Shown here piece after piece: positions 25,932-33,483 of a DNA stretch of 64,000 nucleotides. The stretch spans positions 1 to 64,000 of the forward strand of contig NZ_MDZA01000426.1 in assembly GCF_001816125.1 (NCBI RefSeq). The letters are read 5' to 3'. Within the stretch, counting starts at the first letter, position 1, and every line of letters starts with the position of its first letter. Source of the stretch: Hymenobacter coccineus. GTDB taxonomy: Bacteria; Bacteroidota; Bacteroidia; Cytophagales; Hymenobacteraceae. The notes beneath the pieces were generated by a model. It was not told the origin of the DNA, did no database searches, and saw only the letters and a list, made by a program, of their open reading frames with translations. The position numbers were made by a program, and so were the translations under genes.

Positions 25932-26023
25932 GGGTGGAGACGCGATACTTCGCATCTATGGTTTGAACAGTTTCGGATAAGTCGTTCAAACTGGAGACGC
26001 CAAGTGTCGTGTCTCTACCTCGT
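25932..26023. repeat. Palindromic intergenic element, family E
   Basis: The outer arms are imperfect inverted copies of GTGGAGACGCGATACTTCGC and GTAGAGACACGACACTTGGC. The inner arms GTTTGAAC / GTTCAAAC enclose a 15-base loop. A fragment of the GTAGAGACGC end recurs near 47463. Non-coding. Confidence 0.6.
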
Positions 26024-26074
26024 TGTAAAAATTAACAGGTTAAGACAAACCACTGTCCGAGCCAATCGGGTACG

Positions 26075-26115
26075 AAAAAGCCGCCGGACAATGCATCCGG
26101 CGGCTTCTTGCTTTT
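26075..26115. terminator. Bidirectional intrinsic terminator
   Basis: Stem GCCGCCGGA / TCCGGCGGC (26080-26088, 26096-26104), A5 on the left and a T-rich right side. It lies between convergent ade and the response-regulator gene. Confidence 0.75.
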
Positions 26116-26124
26116 CAAGCGGTG

Positions 26125-26526
26125 CTAGGCTTGCTGAAAGCGCTTGTCCAGCAGCTTTTGCATCTTCTCTTCAGTCAGGGGCTTGGTGAGGTACTCCACG
26201 TTGGGGTACTCGGCCACGCGGGCGGTATCGGCCTGGTGCATCGACGTCGTGAGCACAGCCAGCACCGTTTTGTTCTGCACGGTTTCGGGCAGCTTGCTGT
26301 ACATTTTCAGGAACTCGAAGCCCGACACGCCGGGCATTTTCAAGTCCACAAACACCAGGTCGGGCGCCGGGGCCCCGTCGGACCACAGCTTGGCAAAGGC
26401 CTCATCGGCACGGGTGTACGTCGTCACCTGCTCAGCCACGGCCAGCCGCCCCAGCAGGCGGTTATTCAAGAAGCTAGTGGTTTCGTTGTCGTCCACCAAT
26501 ACGATGTGGTTAAGAGAGTTGGGCAT
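26125..26526 (-). CDS. CheY-like response regulator receiver protein
   Basis: A 133-residue stand-alone receiver domain. Acidic pocket at VDDN (about 11-14), phospho-acceptor Asp in VFVDLKMPG (about 59), Thr in AVLTTS (about 92) and Lys in YLTKPLT (about 117). No output domain, so it acts through protein contacts. Such single-domain REC proteins are numerous in Hymenobacter relatives. No kinase adjoins it. Confidence 0.9.
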   Translation of the reverse strand: MPNSLNHIVLVDDNETTSFLNNRLLGRLAVAEQVTTYTRADEAFAKLWSDGAPAPDLVFVDLKMPGVSGFEFLKMYSKLPETVQNKTVLAVLTTSMHQADTARVAEYPNVEYLTKPLTEEKMQKLLDKRFQQA

Positions 26527-26636
26527 AAAACTATATCGTATTCATTGGACAGGAAGCCACGAAGTTACGCGGCCACCGCAACACACACAACCCCGACAGT
26601 AGGACGAAACCATGAGCGCCGGGGGCCCTGGGGGCC

Positions 26637-27614
26637 CTACAGCCAGCCCTGGGCCTGCATCCAGTCGTCGTTGTAGATTTTACCCAGGTAGCGGGTACCG
26701 TGGTCGGGCAACAGCACCACCATCGTGTCGGTTTCCTGGAGGTGCTCGCGGGCATATTCCAGGGCCCCAAACGCGGCCGAGCCGCAGCTCCAGCCCACGA
26801 ACAGGCCTTCCTCCTTGGCCAGGCGGCGCGTCATTAGGGCCGCGTCCTTGTCGGTGACTTTAATAAACTGATCAATCACGTCAAAATTCACGTTTTTCGG
26901 CAGAATGTCCTCGCCGATGCCCTCCGTTTTGTAGGGGTAAATTTCGTTCGGGTCGAAAATGCCGGTTTCCTTGTACTTCTTGAACACCGAACCGTAGGTA
27001 TCGAGGCCGAGCGTGAACACGCTGGGGTTCTGCTCCTTGAGGTACTTGCTCACGCCGCAGATGGTGCCGCCCGTGCCCACGCCGGCCGCCCAGTGGGTAA
27101 TCTGGCCTTCGGTGCCGGCCCAGATTTCGGGGCCTGTGTGCTCGTAGTGAGCAGCGGTGTTCGAGAGGTTATCGTACTGGTTGGGGTAGAAGGAGTTGGG
27201 CGTTTCCTGGTTGAGGCGGCGGGCCACCGAGTAGTAGGAGCGCGGGTCGTCGGGGGCCACGTCCACGGGGCAGACCACCACCTGGGCCCCCACGGCGCGC
27301 AGAATGTCCTGCTTCTCTTTGCTCTGCTTGTCGCTCATCACGAAAATGGTTTTGTAACCCTTCGCAATGGCGGCCAGCGCCAGGCCCATGCCCGTGTTGC
27401 CGCTCGTGCCTTCGATGATGGTGCCGCCGGGCTTCAGCAGGCCGGCCTTTTCGGCGTCCTCCACCATGCGGATGGCCATGCGGTCCTTCACCGAGTTGCC
27501 CGGGTTGAAGTACTCGACTTTGGCCAGCACGGTGCCTTTGATGCCTTCGGTGACTTTGTTGAGCCGGACGAGCGGGGTGTGGCCGACGGCTTCGATGATG
27601 TGATTATAATGCAT
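26637..27614 (-). CDS. Cystathionine beta-synthase / cysteine synthase-like PLP enzyme
   Basis: A 325-residue fold-type II PLP enzyme. Lys43 (NPGNSVKDR), SGNTG at 71-75, GVGTGGTICG and VGWSCGSA (C-terminal Ser binding pyridine N) are in place. The DNLSNTAAHYEHTGPEI and YKTEGIGEDILP segments fit eukaryote-type CBS more than CysK. No CBS regulatory domain. It likely condenses serine (or O-acetylserine) with homocysteine or sulfide. Start ATG at 27612-27614, with a TACCTTTG box 24 bases upstream. Confidence 0.85.
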   Translation of the reverse strand: MHYNHIIEAVGHTPLVRLNKVTEGIKGTVLAKVEYFNPGNSVKDRMAIRMVEDAEKAGLLKPGGTIIEGTSGNTGMGLALAAIAKGYKTIFVMSDKQSKEKQDILRAVGAQVVVCPVDVAPDDPRSYYSVARRLNQETPNSFYPNQYDNLSNTAAHYEHTGPEIWAGTEGQITHWAAGVGTGGTICGVSKYLKEQNPSVFTLGLDTYGSVFKKYKETGIFDPNEIYPYKTEGIGEDILPKNVNFDVIDQFIKVTDKDAALMTRRLAKEEGLFVGWSCGSAAFGALEYAREHLQETDTMVVLLPDHGTRYLGKIYNDDWMQAQGWL

Positions 27615-27637
27615 GACGAATACTGGGTAGGAAGCGG

Positions 27638-27645
27638 CAAAGGTA
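27638..27645 (-). promoter_or_regulatory. -7 box TACCTTTG for the CBS-like gene
   Basis: An exact TAnnTTTG on the minus strand, 24 bases before the ATG. The -33 half is not obvious. Confidence 0.45.
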
Positions 27646-27735
27646 CGGCATTCGGGCAGGGCCCCGGGGCCCCGGGCGGGGCGGGTGGGCCCCGGGGCCC
27701 CGATTTTTATGTGCCGCCGCCCGCCGAATTAGCCC

Positions 27736-27743
27736 TACTTTTG
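27736..27743 (+). promoter_or_regulatory. -7 box TACTTTTG for sucD
   Basis: An exact TAnnTTTG, 54 bases upstream of the sucD ATG, in the divergent CBS/sucD spacer. Confidence 0.5.
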
Positions 27744-27796
27744 CGGCGGCGCAGGCCATCCCCTTCCCATCGTTTTCATCCCCCAATCCCCCAAGA

Positions 27797-28678
27797 ATGA
27801 GCGTTCTGGTCAACAAAAACTCCAAGGTTATCGTGCAGGGCTTCACCGGCTCCGAGGGCTCTTTCCACGCCGGGCAAATGATTGACTACGGCACCCACGT
27901 GGTGGGCGGCGTAACGCCGGGCAAGGGCGGCACCCAGCACCTCGATTTGCCGGTGTTCAACACCGTGGCCGACGCCGTGGCCGCCACCCAGGCCGACACC
28001 AGCATCATTTTTGTGCCCCCGGCTTTTGCCGCCGACGCCATCCTCGAGGCTGCGCAAGCCGGCATTAAGGTCATCGTGACCATCACCGAGGGCATTCCGA
28101 CTAAGGACATGATTGCCGTGAAGCACTACCTGAAGGACCGCCCCGAAATCACGATGATCGGGCCGAACTGCCCCGGCGTGATGACCGCCGGCGAGTGCAA
28201 AGTGGGCATCATGCCCGGCTTCATTTTCACGAAGGGCCGCGTGGGCATTGTGTCCAAGTCGGGGACGCTGACCTACGAGGCCGTTGACCAGCTCACTAAG
28301 GCCGGCCTGGGCCAGACCACGGCCATTGGCATTGGCGGCGACCCCATCATCGGCACCACCACCAAGCAGGCGGTGGAAATGCTGATGAACGACCCCGAAA
28401 CCGAAGGCATCGTGATGATCGGCGAAATCGGCGGCGGCATGGAAGCCGAAGCCGCCCGCTGGATCAAGGAAACCGGCAACAAAAAGCCCGTCGTGGGCTT
28501 CATCGCCGGCCAAACCGCGCCTCCCGGCCGCCGCATGGGCCACGCCGGCGCCATCGTGGGCGGTGCGGATGATACCGCCGCCGCCAAAATGGCCATTATG
28601 CGCGAGTGCGGCATCCACGTCGTGGATTCGCCCGCCGAGATTGGCGACACCATGCTGCGCGTGCTGGGCGCCAAGTAG
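27797..28678 (+). CDS. sucD: Succinate-CoA ligase subunit alpha
   Basis: A 293-residue alpha subunit of the TCA enzyme that interconverts succinyl-CoA and succinate with NTP formation. [31 protein letters not shown] is the CoA-binding N-terminus, GPNCPGVM near 122 and the phosphohistidine loop [10 protein letters not shown] (His249) follow. Length is normal. sucC is not in the window, so the subunits are unlinked. Strong terminator after the stop. Confidence 0.95.
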   Translation: MSVLVNKNSKVIVQGFTGSEGSFHAGQMIDYGTHVVGGVTPGKGGTQHLDLPVFNTVADAVAATQADTSIIFVPPAFAADAILEAAQAGIKVIVTITEGIPTKDMIAVKHYLKDRPEITMIGPNCPGVMTAGECKVGIMPGFIFTKGRVGIVSKSGTLTYEAVDQLTKAGLGQTTAIGIGGDPIIGTTTKQAVEMLMNDPETEGIVMIGEIGGGMEAEAARWIKETGNKKPVVGFIAGQTAPPGRRMGHAGAIVGGADDTAAAKMAIMRECGIHVVDSPAEIGDTMLRVLGAK

Positions 28679-28698
28679 GGCCCCTGGCTAACTAGTTT

Positions 28699-28735
28699 AA
28701 AAAAGCCGCTGCCTATTTTGGCAGCGGCTTTTTTT
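28699..28735 (+). terminator. Intrinsic terminator of sucD
   Basis: Stem GCCGCTGCC / GGCAGCGGC (28705-28713, 28720-28728), loop TATTTT, then T7. Confidence 0.9.
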
Positions 28736-28763
28736 GGCCCCTTTCCTGACAGCATCTTATCAA

Positions 28764-29225
28764 TCAAAATGCCGTGTAGGTGAATTCTTCGGTGCGGGTT
28801 ATATCCGGGTATATTGAAGTGGTGGTGCGCAAGCGCAAAGTCGTGGGCGACAGTTCTACTACGTCTGCCAAAAGAATAAAACTGCTGTAGGAAACCGCGT
28901 GAGACGTTAGCTTGGTCTGGTCGTCGTTTAAGCTCCACGTGCCAGTAAGCGCCTGCGGAAGCGTCGTGCTGCACTTGGTAAGACCTTCGTCCGTTATTAA
29001 CGAATTATCGGCGTTGAATACGAGGAAGTCATCCTGCTTGCACGTGGGCAGACGCGCATAGACATCCGTTGTAGTAGTCTTACCGCTGGCAACATCGGTC
29101 GTCACGTCAGCCGACATGCGCCAGCTTTTGGCTATCAGCAATTCGGTGCGTAAAGGAGCACTGTCATCTTTTTTACAACTGCCGAGCGCAACGGTTGCCA
29201 ACAGCAGCAAGTAGCACGTTTTCAT
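28764..29225 (-). CDS. Lipocalin-like lipoprotein
   Basis: A 153-residue lipoprotein: MKTCYLLLLATVALGSC with lipobox ALGSC (Cys17) and a following KKDD. The mature domain begins LLIAKSWRMSADV and continues with strand-turn repeats including DDFLVFNADNSLITDEG and GTWSLNDDQTKLT, the pattern of Bacteroidota lipocalin-like (PF13648-type) domains. Ligand unknown. GC is lower than neighbours. A DUF433 remnant overlaps its leader. Confidence 0.75.
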   Translation of the reverse strand: MKTCYLLLLATVALGSCKKDDSAPLRTELLIAKSWRMSADVTTDVASGKTTTTDVYARLPTCKQDDFLVFNADNSLITDEGLTKCSTTLPQALTGTWSLNDDQTKLTSHAVSYSSFILLADVVELSPTTLRLRTTTSIYPDITRTEEFTYTAF

Positions 29226-29269
29226 ATCGTTTGCGAGGTTTTAGCAATCTCCTCAAATAAAGATAATAG

Positions 29270-29445
29270 AACGGTGCGCGCAGTAAGCAAGCCCCTACCT
29301 GAGCCGGGCCAATTACCGGAAAATCTTCGGTGCTGTCGGCAGTACTCATGCCGTTGGCCAGCATTTCCAACACCTTAGCCACGGTCGTGCGCGTTCCCTT
29401 CAGTACCGGCTTACCAAAGCGCACTCGGGGGTTCAGTAGAGGAAT
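29270..29445 (-). pseudogene. DUF433 antitoxin-like remnant
   Basis: The frame IPLLNPRVRFGKPVLKGTR continuing TVAKVLEMLANGMSTADSTEDFPVIGPAQVGACLL is the DUF433 family body ('GKPVxKGTRxxV..L..G.S...ILEDYP.L....I.ACL'). Upstream, the frame hits a stop before any ATG; the ATG at about 29450 is in another frame. Downstream, the expected C-terminus is lost and the reading runs into unrelated sequence. DUF433 proteins are usually antitoxins paired with a DUF5615 toxin; none is adjacent. Decayed on both ends. Confidence 0.6.
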
Positions 29446-29545
29446 TCATTCAAAAATACGACAATTGCTTTTCTTTACTCAACCCATCTAAACGCAAAGG
29501 GGCAGCGCATTGCGCTGGGGCCCTTCCTTTATAATCCCAGTAAAC

Positions 29546-29977
29546 CTACGCGTTGGTCGTCGTGGTCAGGTTCACGTCGATGTTGCCGCGGGTAGCGCGC
29601 GAGTAAGGGCACACCTGGTGGGCTTTGGCCACGAGGGATTCGGCCTGGCCCTGGCCCAGGCCAGGGATATTTACGGTCAGGTCCACGGCGATGCCGTAGT
29701 TCTCACCGTCTTTGCCGAAGCTCACGTCGGCAGCTACAGTGCTGCCGGTGATGGGGGTTTTCTCCAGGCGGGCCACCAGGTTTAGGGCCCCATCAAAGCA
29801 AGCGGCGTAGCCGGCGGCGAAGAGTTGCTCGGGGTTGGTGCTGCCCGCTACGCCGGCGCCGCCCATCTCTTTGGGCGTGCTCAGGGGCAGGTCGATAACG
29901 TTGTCAGACGAAACGGCGCGGCCGTCGCGGCCACCGGTGGCCTTGGCACGGGCCGTGTATAAACGCTGAATGCTCAT
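29546..29977 (-). CDS. ohr: Organic hydroperoxide resistance protein Ohr
   Basis: A 143-residue OsmC/Ohr peroxidase that detoxifies organic hydroperoxides with lipoyl/thiol reductants. Peroxidatic Cys60 (GYAACFDGAL) and resolving Cys123 (HQVCPYSRATRGN) are both present, as are TGGRDGRAVSSDN at the start and NPEQLFAAGYAACF. ATG at 29975-29977 (MSIQRLYTAR). A 36-bp perfect palindrome lies 51 bases upstream, a likely operator. No ohrR is adjacent. Confidence 0.93.
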   Translation of the reverse strand: MSIQRLYTARAKATGGRDGRAVSSDNVIDLPLSTPKEMGGAGVAGSTNPEQLFAAGYAACFDGALNLVARLEKTPITGSTVAADVSFGKDGENYGIAVDLTVNIPGLGQGQAESLVAKAHQVCPYSRATRGNIDVNLTTTTNA

Positions 29978-30027
29978 GGTATTTGAAATAATAATTGTTG
30001 GATTTGGGAGATTAACGGTTAACGGTT

Positions 30028-30063
30028 TTACAATGTTTAATTGTGCACAATTAAACATTGTAA
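30028..30063. promoter_or_regulatory. 36-bp perfect palindrome upstream of ohr, probable MarR/OhrR operator
   Basis: Each 18-base half-site is TTACAATGTTTAATTGTG; the two halves join without a loop. TACAATG and CAATTAAACATTGTA are reminiscent of OhrR/MarR-type sites (TACAATT-AATTGTA). Position (51 bases before the ATG) fits a promoter-overlapping operator. The symmetric element could instead form a cruciform or transcript hairpin. Confidence 0.65.
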
Positions 30064-30113
30064 TATTGAGTAAACCACTTGATTTTCAGCCCATAAATTT
30101 TTAATCTAGCGCC

Positions 30114-30890
30114 TTACTGCGCGCCCGGCTTCCACGAGTTGCTACCCCCCAAGCCAATGATCAGCCCCAACTGAAATACTGAGTTGGCGGCTTTCAGGTA
30201 ATCGTTGGGGTGGAAGCCGAAGGCCTGGCCGCTCATCAGCTGAAGCTGGAAGGGGCCCGCCAGCTGCACCCGCGTGAAAGTGATGGGCTCGAATATGACG
30301 TTGCCGATGGGGGCCTGCCCCTGCCCATCGATGCGGAAGTTGTTGAGCTGCACGTAGCTCAGGCGCAGGGCCGTGCCGTAGCTGAGCGGGAAGTCGTGGT
30401 GGCCGAGGTGCACGCTGCGCTTCTTCTTGCTGGCGTAGTTCACCTGCACAAACACTTTGCTCAGGCTGCCTTCGAGGCGGCGCATGGTGAGCTGCTCGGG
30501 GTTTCGCTCGGTGCGGTCGGTGCCGCCGCCGCCCGCGCCCACGTACACCTCCAGCACGCGCTTGTCGGGTATGCGGGTGAAGTAGCCCACGCTGGCCTCG
30601 GCAAAGTCGAAGTTCTCGGTTTTGTCGCCCTTCGCGCGGTGCAGCGACGAAAACGTGCCCGCCGCCGCCAGGTGGTCGGCAAAGGCGTAGGCCCCCTGAA
30701 AGGCAAAGTTGTTCTGCTGATTGGTGCTGATGCTGCCGTAAAATTCGCCCTTTTGGGTGAGCAGCGGCGCGTGCGGCGGCGGCGGGAAGTAGAGCGACGT
30801 GCAGCCGGCCAGGGCCGCGGCGGCCGCGGGCACGCCGCCCCGCACGAGGGCAGTCAGCAGGAAACGAAATAACTTCTGGGGCGGCACCAT
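30114..30890 (-). CDS. Outer-membrane-type lipoprotein
   Basis: A 258-residue lipoprotein: an unusually long N-region and Ala-rich core (RGGVPAAAAALAGC, Cys29), then YFPPPPHAPLLTQKGEFYGSIST. The rest shows alternating strands with hydrophobic ends (VFQLGLIIGLGG) and may be a small beta-barrel or surface-facing domain. Similar proteins opening 'FPPPPHAPLLTQKGE' are common in this genus but unassigned. Divergent from the flavoprotein gene. Confidence 0.7.
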   Translation of the reverse strand: MVPPQKLFRFLLTALVRGGVPAAAAALAGCTSLYFPPPPHAPLLTQKGEFYGSISTNQQNNFAFQGAYAFADHLAAAGTFSSLHRAKGDKTENFDFAEASVGYFTRIPDKRVLEVYVGAGGGGTDRTERNPEQLTMRRLEGSLSKVFVQVNYASKKKRSVHLGHHDFPLSYGTALRLSYVQLNNFRIDGQGQAPIGNVIFEPITFTRVQLAGPFQLQLMSGQAFGFHPNDYLKAANSVFQLGLIIGLGGSNSWKPGAQ

Positions 30891-30972
30891 ACCTCAACGG
30901 CGAAGGTAAGGATTTCTTGCCCACTCCGCCCTTTCGGGGCCCCGGCCCGTATGCGAAAGTAAACGCTTCTTC

Positions 30973-32406
30973 ATGCCCGCTTCCATCAAGTACGACGCCC
31001 TCATCATCGGTTCTGGCCAAGCTGGCAACCCCCTCGCTACGGCCCTGGCCAAAGCCGGCCGCAAGGTCGCCCTCATCGAAAAAGCGCAGCTCGGCGGCTC
31101 GTGCATCAACTACGGCTGCATCCCCACCAAAACCCTGCTGGCCGCCGCCGACCGCCTGCACCTGCTGCGCACGGCCCCCGAGGTAGGGGCCCCCAAGGTG
31201 CCGGGCGCCAACGAGCTGACGGTGGACCTGGAAGCCGCCATGGCCCGCAAAAATGCGCTGCTGGCCAAGCTCCGCGTCGGCGTCGAGGAAAATCTCACCG
31301 CGCCCGAAGTAGGCGTGACGGTACTGCACGGCCACGCGGCCTTCACGGGGCCCCGCACGGTGCGCATGGTGCCCCACGGCGCTCCGCACGAGTACCAGGA
31401 CCTGACCGCGCCGCTCATCTTCATCAACACGGGCACCCACGCCACCATACCCGACGTGCCGGGCCTGGCCGAAGTGAAGTACCTGACCACCACCCAGCTG
31501 CTCGACACTGACGAGCTGCCCGAGCACCTGGTTATTCTGGGCGGCGGTTACATTGGGTTGGAGTTCAGCCAGATGTTCCGGCGCTTTGGTAGCCGCGTCA
31601 CCATCGTCGAGCACGGCACCCAGCTGCTGGAGCGCGAGGATGACGACGTGTGCGAAGCGTTGAGAGTGGGCCTGGGCGACGACGGCGTGGAGTTTGTGCT
31701 GGGCGCCGAAGTGCGCCGCGTCAGCCAGGGCCCTGACGGCCACATCACCCTTACGGCCCACACCCCGGACGGCGAGCGGCGCATCCGCGGCACCCACTTG
31801 CTGGTGGCCACCGGCCGCACGCCCAACACCGGCGACCTAGGCCTGGACGTGGCCGGCATTGCAACCGATGAGCAGGGTTACGTGCAGGTCAACGACCAAC
31901 TGCAAACCAACGTGCGCGGCGTGTACGCGCTGGGCGACGTGCACGGGGGCCCCCAGTTCACGCACCTTTCCTACGACGATTACCGCATCGTGCGCGACGC
32001 CCTGTTGCACGGTAAGCGGCGCACGGCCAAGCAGCGGCCCCTGCCCTACTGCATCTTTACCGAGCCCCAGGTGGCGCGCATTGGCCTCAGCGAAAACCAG
32101 GCGCAGGAGAAAAAGCAGCCCTACCGGGTAGCCGTCATGCCGGTAGCCGCCACCGGCCGCGCCCAGCAAACCGGCGCGAACGAAGGGTTTTGGAAGGTGC
32201 TGGTGGGACCCGACGACCGCTTGCTCGGCGCCACCATCGTAGGCGCCGCGGCGGCCGAAGTGATGGCCATGCTTGAAATTGCCATGGCCGGCCGCCTCAA
32301 GTATCAGATGTTGCAGGAAATGGTATTTGCCCATCCAACTTGGGCCGAATCGTTGAATAACGTGTTCCGCGAACTAAAGGAAGTAAAAATCGAGGCCGGA
32401 AAATAG
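30973..32406 (+). CDS. FAD-dependent pyridine nucleotide-disulfide oxidoreductase (mercuric reductase/LPD-like)
   Basis: A 477-residue class I flavoprotein disulfide reductase. FAD motif DALIIGSGQAGNPLA at 8-22, redox pair Cys44 and Cys49 in GGSCINYGCIPTKT, NAD motif LVILGGGYIGLEFSQMFRRFG (about 176-196), second FAD block VYALGDVHG (about 318), and the C-terminal HPTWAE active-site His. It lacks the N-terminal NmerA domain and C-terminal Cys pair of true MerA, so a dihydrolipoamide- or glutathione-reductase-like role is possible. Single gene. Confidence 0.88.
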   Translation: MPASIKYDALIIGSGQAGNPLATALAKAGRKVALIEKAQLGGSCINYGCIPTKTLLAAADRLHLLRTAPEVGAPKVPGANELTVDLEAAMARKNALLAKLRVGVEENLTAPEVGVTVLHGHAAFTGPRTVRMVPHGAPHEYQDLTAPLIFINTGTHATIPDVPGLAEVKYLTTTQLLDTDELPEHLVILGGGYIGLEFSQMFRRFGSRVTIVEHGTQLLEREDDDVCEALRVGLGDDGVEFVLGAEVRRVSQGPDGHITLTAHTPDGERRIRGTHLLVATGRTPNTGDLGLDVAGIATDEQGYVQVNDQLQTNVRGVYALGDVHGGPQFTHLSYDDYRIVRDALLHGKRRTAKQRPLPYCIFTEPQVARIGLSENQAQEKKQPYRVAVMPVAATGRAQQTGANEGFWKVLVGPDDRLLGATIVGAAAAEVMAMLEIAMAGRLKYQMLQEMVFAHPTWAESLNNVFRELKEVKIEAGK

Positions 32407-32418
32407 GCGTTGGGGGCC

Positions 32419-33381
32419 CTACAGGTACTTTTTGTACAGATTGAATAGCACGCGCCGGTCGTCGTGGGTCAGCACGGCGTTCACATTTTGCGGAATAAAA
32501 TGTCGCTTGAACGCGGTGATGGCCGCACCCAAGTCCCGCGTATCGTAGCCAATAATGCGTAGCGCCTCCCGCGGGTCGAAGGCATCCACCGGACTCAACG
32601 GGGCCCGGGCGACGCTATCGGCCAGCACCAGCCCGGGCGGGGTGAGGGCCCGCACCAGCGGCACGGGTTTGGCCGCTGGCGGGGGCCCCGGCATGGCCGG
32701 GTACACGACGGCCGACGGCGCCACCACGATGGTATCGAGCAGCGCGGCCTCGTCGTACCACAGGCCAAATCCGCTGTCAGCCAGCTGCTTCCAGGGGAAG
32801 GTCACGTTGGGATCGTTCTTGCGGGTGGGCGCAATATCGGCGTGGCCGATGAAGTTGGCGGTGGGGATGTTGTAGGCTTTTTTCAGGTGCTTGAGCACCA
32901 CGAGCAGGCTCTTAATCTGCGCATCGGCAAAGGGCTCGGTGCCGTCGTTGTCCAGCTCAATGCCGATGGACGACGAATTGATGTCGCTGTCGTTGCCCCA
33001 ACGGGCCGCGCCGCCGTGCCAGGCCCGCAGGTAGTCGTTCAGCATGTGAAACGTGCGGCCGTCGCGCCCAATTACGTAGTGCGCACTCACCTGCGTACGC
33101 GGCAGCGTGAAGGTTTTCAGCGTTTCCTCGGCCGAGCGCTGGGCCGTGTGGTGAATGACGACCAGGTTAGGCTTGCGCAGCCCGAAGTTGGTGGTGCCCA
33201 CCCAGTAGGGCCCCTGGGCCAGGCTGTCGGGCCCCGCGCTCAGCTGCGGCTGGGCCCGGATGGTGCGCGCATAGGCCTTGGCCTGCCGCTCGTACGATTT
33301 GTTGGTGGCGCGGTAGGGGTTGGTGGCGCAGGCTGTGGCCAGGCCAGCAGCCAAGAGCAACGCGGAAGACAGGTATTTCAT
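32419..33381 (-). CDS. N-acetylmuramoyl-L-alanine amidase lipoprotein (AmpD/PGRP fold)
   Basis: A 320-residue lipoprotein (lipobox LATAC, Cys18). Amidase_2 domain about 60-210: LVVIHHTAQ (zinc His77), SAHYVIGRDGRTFHM, GIELDNDG and GHADIAPTRKNDPN with the further ligands. The C-terminal 110 residues after a Pro-rich linker (PGPPPAAKPVP) include DPREALRIIGYDTRDLGAAITAFKRHF, which looks like a peptidoglycan-binding-like helical segment. It cleaves the muramic acid-alanine bond in the envelope. A palindromic terminator separates it from rny. Confidence 0.88.
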   Translation of the reverse strand: MKYLSSALLLAAGLATACATNPYRATNKSYERQAKAYARTIRAQPQLSAGPDSLAQGPYWVGTTNFGLRKPNLVVIHHTAQRSAEETLKTFTLPRTQVSAHYVIGRDGRTFHMLNDYLRAWHGGAARWGNDSDINSSSIGIELDNDGTEPFADAQIKSLLVVLKHLKKAYNIPTANFIGHADIAPTRKNDPNVTFPWKQLADSGFGLWYDEAALLDTIVVAPSAVVYPAMPGPPPAAKPVPLVRALTPPGLVLADSVARAPLSPVDAFDPREALRIIGYDTRDLGAAITAFKRHFIPQNVNAVLTHDDRRVLFNLYKKYL

Positions 33382-33422
33382 AAACGAAGCAGGTCACGGG
33401 CGGAGGGGACCAGAAGCTGCAA

Positions 33423-33466
33423 AGAAAAGGGGCCCCGGAAGCAATTGCTTCCGGGGCCCCTTTTCT
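33423..33466. terminator. 44-bp perfect palindrome, terminator of rny
   Basis: A perfect palindrome centred on CAATTG with half-site beginning AGAAAAGGGGCCCCGGAAGC; each arm carries a GGGGCCCC. When read leftward a T-run follows the stem. It sits 18 bases after the rny stop. Confidence 0.8.
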
Positions 33467-33483
33467 GCATTGGTGTGGTGCAG

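Noticed and set aside
30142-31797. A 551-codon minus-strand frame over the flavoprotein gene
   Set aside because: Antisense to the clear FAD reductase and out of frame with the lipoprotein at 30114; no motifs.
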